Source: Fulvivirga sp. | GTDB taxonomy: Bacteria; Bacteroidota; Bacteroidia; Cytophagales; Cyclobacteriaceae | DNA: 48,776 bases | NCBI GenBank assembly: GCA_028280565.1 | Contig: JANQLQ010000039.1 | Location: forward strand, 1-48,776 | Direction of reading: 5' to 3' | In this document: positions 33,367-40,324 of the stretch, in pieces | Layout of the letters: each line of letters starts with the position of its first letter | Position numbering within the stretch: position 1 is the stretch's first letter | Program-made: the position numbers and the translations under genes | The notes under the pieces: model-generated | Told to the model about the DNA's origin: nothing | Database searches by the model: none | What the model saw: the letters and a program-made list of their open reading frames with translations, nothing else

Positions 33367-33720
33367 AAACTCTTTTAACGTTCCTGGTGTGCATTTGGCG
33401 TAGCGTAATGCGTGCTTATGGTAGTCATAGGATTGTAATCCGGGCGTTCTCCTTTACGATCAATGACCAAAACCCTGGCGGACCTTTCCTGTAGAGTCTG
33501 CATAAGAAGCAGGAAACATCAAGTCCTTTCCCAAGTGCATTTAGCGGTTAAAGAAATGTTACAAAGCGCATTACAAATGCCCAGGATCGGACGTCATTCA
33601 CAACAGAATTTGTTGAAGATGGTCACACTTTATAAAAGTACGACAGGGGGAACAGGAGATTACTTTAGCACCATTCCATTCAATTTAAACGTTTTAGATC
33701 ACATCATTTTAAGAAATAAT

Positions 33721-33754
33721 TGATGTATGTCAGCCAGTCTCTTGATGCTGGTCA
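33721..33754. promoter_or_regulatory. Tandem TGAY-N4-RTCA pair before the Usp leader
   Basis: TGATGTATGTCA (33721-33732) and TGATGCTGGTCA (33743-33754) start 22 bp apart; both match. They lie 292 bp before the universal stress gene but only about 39 bp before the first small frame of its leader (ATG at 33793). Confidence 0.6.
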
Positions 33755-33792
33755 TAGTCAACTGGCAGCGATGGTTATAATTTCATTCCAAG

Positions 33793-34046
33793 ATGAAAAA
33801 GGAGGTGAAGATGTCGCCAACAGTCAAATTTGACCTACTTTCGGGAGGGCAGTCTTTTTGATGAAAGGGTCCCAGGACTGTTACGGAGACAAGATGTGAT
33901 GGAGGCTTATTTACCTGGAATGCCTAGGTGTGCCAAAAGAAGAAAGAGAGAAATACGCCTAAACGTAAGCGTATCATGTGTAAAACCCCAGGGTGGGTCC
34001 GGTGGATCTGTGAACATCCCGGACCGGTCCTACAAATTATACTACG
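33793..34046 (+). other. Leader region with overlapping small reading frames
   Basis: A perfect Shine-Dalgarno (AAGGAGGTGA) precedes an ATG at 33811, whose frame of 16 codons stops at 33861. The stop overlaps the next ATG (TGATG), which opens a 12-codon frame ending at 33899, where a second TGATG starts a third frame that overlaps the Usp start. The strong ribosome site is unusual for this genome. The chain may be a translated regulatory leader. Alternatively it is a decayed short gene: joining three frames gives a natural-looking ending, EAYL then ECLGVPKEEREKYA. I cannot decide between them. Confidence 0.4.
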
Positions 34047-34877
34047 ATGTTACAAAAGAAACTATTGGTTCCCGTAGATTTTTCAACGTGCTCTATCAAT
34101 GCCGTACGATATGCCGTGACGTTAGCCAAAAAAATGAAGGGCCAGGTCTTATTAATGCACAGCCTGAATGTGCCGGTGACCCATGGAGAAATTGGGGCGA
34201 CTGCGATCGTTAATGAACTGAGCCAAGGAATAGAAGAGGATGTAAATGATAGCTTCACGGAGCTCATCGATAAAATACCTATGATCAAGGAAGTGCCCTA
34301 TGACACGGTGATCAAAAGTAGTTTTATCACCGATGCAGTATTATCCGTGAGTAAGTCCAACGATATCAACATGATCGTAATGGGCACCAAAGGAGCCCAT
34401 GGGCTGGAGGAAATGGTGATGGGCAGCAATACCTATTCGGTGATCCGTGATATCAACATACCGGTAATAGCGGTGCCGGGTAATGCAGAATTCAAAAGTG
34501 TACAACGTATCGTATTTGCCAGTGACTATAAAAAAACCTCGCCAGAAAGCTTGGAACCTTTGTTAGACCTGGCACGGACTTTCGGGGCCGAAGTACATGT
34601 TTTGCATATCTCCCCAGGGCAAGATATTACGGCAGAAGAAATGGAAGAAGCCAAAAAATTTGACAGGTATTTAAAAAACATTCGTCATCATTATCATTTT
34701 ACTAAAAATGACAACTTGGAGGAAAGTATCGAGAAGTATGTTGAAGAAAACAACATTAACATGATCTCCCTCATGCCAAGAAAGCATAACATCTTTGAGC
34801 TGATCTTCGGCAAATCACAGAGCCGTAAGATCATATTGCATACGGAGCTGCCATTATTGGCTTTGCCTCATTGGTGA
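34047..34877 (+). CDS. Universal stress protein with two Usp domains
   Basis: A 276-residue cytoplasmic protein made of two UspA domains (about 1-145 and 150-276). The first begins KKLLVPVDFSTCSINAVRYA and has the ATP-binding signature G-2x-G-9x-G-S in GTKGAHGLEEMVMGSNTYSV. The second starts RIVFASDYKKTSPESLEPLL but lacks the glycine signature (it ends in FGKSQSRKIILHTELPLLAL), so only the first half should bind nucleotide. Tandem Usps are common in low-oxygen and starvation regulons. An operator pair and an unusual leader lie upstream. The start ATG at 34047 fits the first beta strand. Confidence 0.93.
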   Translation: MLQKKLLVPVDFSTCSINAVRYAVTLAKKMKGQVLLMHSLNVPVTHGEIGATAIVNELSQGIEEDVNDSFTELIDKIPMIKEVPYDTVIKSSFITDAVLSVSKSNDINMIVMGTKGAHGLEEMVMGSNTYSVIRDINIPVIAVPGNAEFKSVQRIVFASDYKKTSPESLEPLLDLARTFGAEVHVLHISPGQDITAEEMEEAKKFDRYLKNIRHHYHFTKNDNLEESIEKYVEENNINMISLMPRKHNIFELIFGKSQSRKIILHTELPLLALPHW

Positions 34878-34984
34878 GTTGCTTTTGATTATTAAATCAT
34901 TGTTTATTAAGCAGGGAAGGCCTTATTAAGCAATACCCCATAACGAATCCATTTTCAAGTGCAACGCTTGATAAAGAGGAACTA

Positions 34985-36040
34985 ATGCATCTAAACGACT
35001 TAGGATACTACGAAGCGATCGACCACTATCGTGACCAGCATGATCTCGGCTCTTTTGACATAGCCCGCGTATTGGCAGAACATAAGGAGCGATACGTAAT
35101 TCAAACCTCGCAGCTGGAACTCGAAGCAGAGATCACGGGTAACCTCAGGTTTTCTGCAAAGGAAAGAACCGATTTTCCAGCCGTGGGTGACTGGGTAGCA
35201 GTTTCTGTTTTTGATGATCAAATGGCGATCATTCACCAGGTGCTGCCACGAAAAAGTATGCTCCGGCGCAGGGCTGTAGGCAAATTTGGTGAACAACAAA
35301 TTATTGCCACTAACATCGATTATGCTTTTATAGTTATGGCCGTAGACCGCGACTATAACCTAAACCGCCTAGAAAGATACCTCGCCCTATGTTATGATGG
35401 TGATGTGACCCCTATCCTATTGTTGAGTAAAATAGACCTAATCCCCGGTGAGGCTTTACAGTCGAAAGAACAGAAAATTAAACAGGGTCACCCTTCTATG
35501 AGGGTGATTCCTTTTAGCAATACGACCCGCCAGGGCCACACGGAGATCAAATCACTCATCCAGCCGGGCCGGACGTATTGTGTGATCGGCTCTTCCGGGG
35601 TAGGCAAATCCACGCTCACCAACTGGCTTACCGGCAAGGACCTGGTGAAAACCGGGGCCATCAGTGAAAGTACGCAGAAAGGAAAGCATGTAACCAGTCA
35701 CCGGGAGCTGTTCATGTTGGACCAAGGAGGTTTGCTCATCGACACGCCGGGTATGAGGGAAGTAGGGATCATGGAAAATGTAGAAAAAGCATTTGACACC
35801 ATCCAGGCCCTTTCCGGTCAATGCAAATACAATAACTGTACGCATACGCAAGAGGACGGATGTGCCATATTGGAAGCACTGGAAGAAGGCATGATCACCC
35901 CGGAAGCTTATGGCAATTATATAAAGATGCAAAGAGAGGCTGAAAGAATACAGGCCTCTATCGCGGAAAAAAGAAAGAAAGACCGGGCCTTTGGAAAGAT
36001 GTATAAAGAATTCAAAAAACATAACAAACGCGAAGGATAA
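34985..36040 (+). CDS. rsgA: Ribosome small-subunit-dependent GTPase A
   Basis: A 351-residue circularly permuted GTPase that helps mature the 30S ribosomal subunit. The order of motifs is the permuted G4-G1-G3: LLSKIDL (146-152), GSSGVGKS (202-209), and DTPGMRE (253-259). An N-terminal OB domain contains AVGDWVAV. The C-terminal zinc site is formed by Cys280, Cys285, His287 and Cys293 in CKYNNCTHTQEDGC. The C-terminal tail is strongly basic. AGAGGA lies 5 bp before the ATG as a ribosome site. It stands alone, 107 bp after the universal stress gene. Confidence 0.96.
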   Translation: MHLNDLGYYEAIDHYRDQHDLGSFDIARVLAEHKERYVIQTSQLELEAEITGNLRFSAKERTDFPAVGDWVAVSVFDDQMAIIHQVLPRKSMLRRRAVGKFGEQQIIATNIDYAFIVMAVDRDYNLNRLERYLALCYDGDVTPILLLSKIDLIPGEALQSKEQKIKQGHPSMRVIPFSNTTRQGHTEIKSLIQPGRTYCVIGSSGVGKSTLTNWLTGKDLVKTGAISESTQKGKHVTSHRELFMLDQGGLLIDTPGMREVGIMENVEKAFDTIQALSGQCKYNNCTHTQEDGCAILEALEEGMITPEAYGNYIKMQREAERIQASIAEKRKKDRAFGKMYKEFKKHNKREG

Positions 36041-36496
36041 AACGGAAGACAGGGTTTGAAAACAGCCTTAAGCTCCTGGTAGGCTTAATATTTGGCGATT
36101 TTTTACTATTTATAGATAACAACGTGCCTAAACTTTGTAACAGTCAAGATCAGGGATTGGCCGGTGTTATTGTGATTTAGGTTTATTATGAAATTGTTAG
36201 AATATAATATCGGCCATCCTTTGTTATCTTCTTAACCTGGGCCGGGATCATAAGATTGTCCCGGGTGGTGATTAGGAATTTTGAGGGATGTGCTTAATAC
36301 GGTGCCTAACGCGCCATAGCTTGAAGTGAAACAGGAATATAACAGGTCAATTAATTTTATGGAATAACTCCGAAAAAGAAACAAAGCCTATGTAACAACA
36401 CGTTGATTGATCATAAGATCAATAGGCTATTGTGTCATGGGCTTGTCGATAAGGCTTTAATGTAAAAAATTGAATAGAACATTTTGACTTTTCAAC
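36041..36496. other. Intergenic space with several inverted repeats
   Basis: No gene is seen. TTAAGC and GCTTAA (36068-36088) form a weak hairpin after rsgA, followed by AT-rich sequence with TTTTTT. CCGGGA and TCCCGG pair at 36242-36264. ATTGATC-ATAA-GATCAAT at 36406-36423 is a perfect palindrome 74 bp before the kinase start; its TGAT/ATCA halves are two bases too far apart to count as the operator seen elsewhere. Confidence 0.4.
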
Positions 36497-38338
36497 GTGA
36501 AGAAATATCCCCTGCTGGTATTATACTTCTTGCCCCTAATGGCCTTGTTGTACCATCAAAGAGTGAGCGCATCTCCACTTGATTCTGCCAGGTTAACAGC
36601 GCTGATCAATCGTTACGTATCCAACCTGGGTCAAGATAGTGCTACGGCATACGGATCCATCCAAGAAGCCATGGCCCTTGCCCGGCAAAATAAAGAAACG
36701 GAACTGTTCATAGAACTGCTCAACACGCGAGCTGCCCTCAAGCTAGAAAAACGTGACAAGGTGAAAGCGAAACAATTGATCGATATGACGCTTGACCTTG
36801 GCCAAAGCCTCGGTGTAAGTGAGAAGAAAATGGCCACTGCCTACCTCAACCTGGGCACGTATCATTACAATCTCATCCAACTAGAACCTGCCTTAGTAAA
36901 CTATCTAAAAGCAGTGAAAATGGCAGAAAATGAACAAGACACCTTGTTGCTCTTAAAGGCTTACACAAACATTAGCAGTATACACGTAAAGCGGAAAAGT
37001 TTTGCGAACGCCAAGGAATACATCCGTCAAGCCTATGGAATAGCCGAAAAAAGAGAATCCGGGCGAACCCTGGGGCGCCTCTTGGGCAATTCAGGCATCA
37101 TTTTAGAGGATGCAGGCGAATTAGATAGTTCGTTAGCGGCGTATCGCGCCTCTATGCGGATCTTCGAAGAGGAAAACCTGCCGGTCTACGTATCGCTTGT
37201 CTATTGTAACCTGGCCAACGTCTATGAAAAGCTTGGTCATCGCGATTCTGTCGGGTTCTACTACAAGAGAAAATACCACTTGGACCAATCCATTGGGTAT
37301 GAAGTGGGCATGATGATCGCGAGCTTTGCTTTAAGTGATATTTCGTTAAAAGTTAACAAGGTAGATTCGGCTCTCTTTTACCTAAACCGTATCGCACCCC
37401 TGATCCAAGGCACTTCTCTAGGCACGTACAAACGGAGGTACTACGAGCTCTTATCCGGGGTATTGGAAAAAAAGGGAGCTTTTCAAAAGGCTTTGGAGGC
37501 CCGGAAAAAATATGAAGAGTACCACGATATTATTATGCAAGATGAACGGTCTGCCAACATTGAAAAGCTTGAAATAAAGTATCAAAGCGAAAAAAAAGAG
37601 TGGGAAATTGCCAAGCAGAAAACACAACTTACAAAGCAACAGAACCAGCTAAAGCTTACCATCCTGCTCGCCATTTTCACCCTGGTCAGTATGATCCTAA
37701 TCTTCTTTCTGCTTCGGCAAAAAAGGGAAAATCGCTACCAGAAACGATCTATTGATGCCATTACCGATGCCCAGGAAAAAGAACGCCAGCGGATCGCCCA
37801 AGACCTGCACGACAGTGTAGGTTCGCTCCTTGCCGACCTAAAGCGCCGCTTATCCCTAAAAGAGCACAACACCGAAGAGCTGGTACTACTCGAAAGCCTT
37901 CGGAAAGAGATCCGCCAAGTTTCATATGCTATTATGCCGGATTCGTTGGCCCGTTTCGGACTGGAGGCAGCGTTAAAAGGAGAACTTGACAAGACCGCAC
38001 GCGACCTCTCCCTAGAGGCACAAATGACCTCCTGGGGATTGACCTACGACTTATCCAAAGGCACAGAGATCCACATTTACCGCATTGTGCAAGAGGCCCT
38101 CCAAAACATCCGGAAACATGCTAAAGCCACTAGGATCAGCCTTTCACTGCTTCAAAAAGGGAATAACCTGAACCTGGTCATCGAGGATAACGGCAAAGGA
38201 TTTAACAGAGAAGAGGCAAACCGGGGATTAGGATTAAAAAATATTATTTCGAGGATCAACCTGCTCCGGGGGCAAGTGACCATCGATAGTAACCCCAAAT
38301 CAGGCACCACTTTAAACATCAATTTGCCCGTATCATGA
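36497..38338 (+). CDS. TPR-containing sensor histidine kinase (HisKA_3)
   Basis: A 613-residue membrane kinase. A signal peptide (about 1-26, cleaved near VSAS) is followed by a periplasmic region of tetratricopeptide repeats (about 35-345; for example AYLNLGTYHYNLIQLEPAL and NLANVYEKLG). Next are a coiled coil, one membrane segment (387-406, LTILLAIFTLVSMILIFFLL), and a cytoplasmic kinase. The HisKA_3 box QRIAQDLHDSVGSLLADL has His438, and the ATPase part has IEDNGKGFN and GLGLKNIISRINLL. The start is a GTG. The stop overlaps the start of the regulator gene (ATGA). The TPR part probably senses a periplasmic protein or peptide. Confidence 0.92.
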   Translation: MKKYPLLVLYFLPLMALLYHQRVSASPLDSARLTALINRYVSNLGQDSATAYGSIQEAMALARQNKETELFIELLNTRAALKLEKRDKVKAKQLIDMTLDLGQSLGVSEKKMATAYLNLGTYHYNLIQLEPALVNYLKAVKMAENEQDTLLLLKAYTNISSIHVKRKSFANAKEYIRQAYGIAEKRESGRTLGRLLGNSGIILEDAGELDSSLAAYRASMRIFEEENLPVYVSLVYCNLANVYEKLGHRDSVGFYYKRKYHLDQSIGYEVGMMIASFALSDISLKVNKVDSALFYLNRIAPLIQGTSLGTYKRRYYELLSGVLEKKGAFQKALEARKKYEEYHDIIMQDERSANIEKLEIKYQSEKKEWEIAKQKTQLTKQQNQLKLTILLAIFTLVSMILIFFLLRQKRENRYQKRSIDAITDAQEKERQRIAQDLHDSVGSLLADLKRRLSLKEHNTEELVLLESLRKEIRQVSYAIMPDSLARFGLEAALKGELDKTARDLSLEAQMTSWGLTYDLSKGTEIHIYRIVQEALQNIRKHAKATRISLSLLQKGNNLNLVIEDNGKGFNREEANRGLGLKNIISRINLLRGQVTIDSNPKSGTTLNINLPVS

Positions 38339-38958
38339 AGATCCTTTTGGCTGACGATCACCAAATGTTTATCGATGGAATATCTCATATTCTCGAAAAG
38401 CAGGGCTATGAAGTTTTGGGGAGAGCAAAAAATGGCTGGGAGGTCTTCAACATCATACAACAGCAAGAGGAACCGGCGGCCGTGATCCTGGACCTTAAAA
38501 TGCCCGGGCTGGACGGTGTGGAAGTTGCCAAAAAACTGCGTAAACACTGGCCAGGAGTAAAAATACTGGTAGTCACCACCTATGACGAGCCCGGGTACGT
38601 TTACGAGGTGTGGAAAATCGGCATCGATGGGTACTTGCTTAAGGACGCCGATGAAAAACAATTGATCGAGGCCTTACAAACCATCATGGAGGGCAAACCT
38701 TTTTTCGACGAAAGAATTGCTCAAATCATAATGTCTGGTCTTAATGGCTTAAAAAATAAGTCCACCTCACTATCTGCCAGGGAGATGGACATTATCAAGC
38801 TGATCGCCGACCAGAAAACGACAGTAGAAATCGCGGATCAACTATTTTTAAGCAAGCATACCATAGAAACACATCGCCGCAATATATTATTAAAGTTAGG
38901 TCTCAAGAATAGCGTAGGATTGATCAAACATGCCATGAAAATGGGTTGGATAGAATGA
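38335..38958 (+). CDS. NarL/LuxR-type response regulator
   Basis: A 207-residue regulator, partner of the preceding kinase by overlap (ATGA) and by type. The receiver has Asp7-Asp8 and phospho-acceptor Asp53 in VILDLKMPGLDG, with a DGYLLKDADEKQL switch region. The LuxR-type DNA-binding domain reads LSAREMDIIKLIADQKTTVE, then SKHTIETHRRNILLKL. Its stop is directly followed by an ATG that leads into the next gene, so the downstream lipoprotein is probably expressed with it and may be its functional output. Confidence 0.94.
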   Translation: MKILLADDHQMFIDGISHILEKQGYEVLGRAKNGWEVFNIIQQQEEPAAVILDLKMPGLDGVEVAKKLRKHWPGVKILVVTTYDEPGYVYEVWKIGIDGYLLKDADEKQLIEALQTIMEGKPFFDERIAQIIMSGLNGLKNKSTSLSAREMDIIKLIADQKTTVEIADQLFLSKHTIETHRRNILLKLGLKNSVGLIKHAMKMGWIE

Positions 38959-39003
38959 ATGACGGGTATTAAATATCTTTTTGGTGTAAATTTCCACCTT
39001 ACC

Positions 39004-39951
39004 ATGGTGAGAAGAATCGTAGTATTCGGTTTGATAATGCTAGCCGTGAGTTCCTGCGCCACGCTACTCAACGGTCCTACGACTAAAATTGAAATTCAAA
39101 CGGACAAGCCGGGTGGGATCATCTACGGAGCGGACACGTTTCATACGAATCTTGCTAAACGGGTCATTCTAAGACCAAAACGAAGCGCTGATCCGCTGGT
39201 GATCGGGGTTTTCGATAATACCAGCTATGCAGAAACCTCGGTACCTGCAATTAATTCTTTCGCTTACCTTTTGAATATACCTTACAATAGTGGGCTTGGA
39301 ATGTTAGCAGACAAAAACGATCCTAAACGCTATACCTATCCCAGGAAAATACGCGTCAGCACCGAAGGGGTACTGTTACAATATGATGAGTATGACCATC
39401 GCAAAAATGACCTGGACCTGCACGTCTCCATCCCGTATATTAATCATTTCCTATTGCGCCCCGGAGAGGGACCCGGCGAAAGAGAAAAATCCAGTACGGG
39501 TTTCCTCGGTCTAAGCGCAGGGCTGGACTATTACCTTTCCCCGCGCAGGAGCTTGAACCTACAGGTAGCGGCCGTAACAGACTTTGATTACCCATTGCCT
39601 ATTCCTTATGAGCTTGAAGGAGAATATGAGATCTTTAGCTCGGTGTTTTTTGGATTGGCCCATACCCATAAGATCCACCGGTTAAGCCTAGGGTATGGCT
39701 TATCGTATGCACTGAACACTTGGGATCTGCGCTATTACGAAAGATCGGGAGCGCCCCCTCCTACCCGTCCACCGGTGAAGAGGCAAAGCCAAGCCATCGG
39801 GCTGTTTTTCCCCGCCTACTTTCAAGTTGGCCAATACTTTAACATAGGGCTAACGTACAGGCCCACTTTATACAGGGTGGACACAACACCGGCTTTCGAA
39901 TATGAACACCTGGTCAGCCTGGAGCTTATTGGAAAAGTAAAATTACGCTAA
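39004..39951 (+). CDS. Lipoprotein with a probable C-terminal outer-membrane beta barrel
   Basis: About 315 residues from the ATG at 39004, which opens a lipoprotein signal (MVRRIVVFGLIMLAVSSC). An earlier in-frame ATG at 38959, touching the regulator's stop, would put 15 extra residues before the signal. After the lipid cysteine, ATLLNGPTTKIEIQTDKPGG resembles Bacteroidota lipoproteins with a PEGA-like strand. The second half alternates aromatic and small residues (GFLGLSAGLDYYLSPRR, FFGLAHTHKIHRLSLGYGLS, FFPAYFQVGQYFNIGLTYRP), as in small beta barrels. Cotranscribed with the TPR kinase and its regulator. Confidence 0.7.
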   Translation: MVRRIVVFGLIMLAVSSCATLLNGPTTKIEIQTDKPGGIIYGADTFHTNLAKRVILRPKRSADPLVIGVFDNTSYAETSVPAINSFAYLLNIPYNSGLGMLADKNDPKRYTYPRKIRVSTEGVLLQYDEYDHRKNDLDLHVSIPYINHFLLRPGEGPGEREKSSTGFLGLSAGLDYYLSPRRSLNLQVAAVTDFDYPLPIPYELEGEYEIFSSVFFGLAHTHKIHRLSLGYGLSYALNTWDLRYYERSGAPPPTRPPVKRQSQAIGLFFPAYFQVGQYFNIGLTYRPTLYRVDTTPAFEYEHLVSLELIGKVKLR

Positions 39952-40324
39952 GCAACACCCGGGAGCCCATAAATACAAGCAAGGCATGATAATCAGCAGG
40001 ATAAGTATACCTGAAAACAGCCATTTTGATTTTAAAGTGGCACTTAGAGGCATGGAATTACGTTTGTACAACAGGGTTGGTTTAAGTGTTTATTCCTTTG
40101 CTTTAGTGTCATGCTTGAAATGACGTATTCTACGATCCCCCCTTAGTCTAAAGGGGAAGTTAACACGCGGTGGATTGCCACTTAAGGGGTGAATGGTATG
40201 TAAGAACGCAACAAAATGAATACGACTCGACACTTGACCAGTATAAGGACCACCTACCCCCCCATAGTTCTTCAAGAAAATCTTTTTAAAATTGACCGGA
40301 AGTAAACCACAAAGAATTAATCCA
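39952..40324. other. Intergenic space, nothing clear
   Basis: No gene is seen. Bases 40131-40170 contain CCCCTTAG-T-CTAAAGGGG, an imperfect hairpin that recalls the longer inverted repeat at 46686-46813. The start used for the next gene is the ATG at 40325, since the in-frame TTG at 40292 would place polar residues before the signal peptide. Confidence 0.35.

Noticed and set aside
33463-33723. An 86-codon frame in the gap before the Usp gene
   Set aside because: It has no recognisable start context or domain and covers sequence next to a decayed repeat; kept as non-coding.
33830-34213. A 127-codon frame overlapping the Usp gene
   Set aside because: Its second half is the shadow of the Usp coding sequence; only its first part is discussed as a possible leader.
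36406-36423. ATTGATC-ATAA-GATCAAT as another copy of the regulon operator
   Set aside because: The TGAT and ATCA halves are six bases apart instead of four, and there is no second site 22 bp away.
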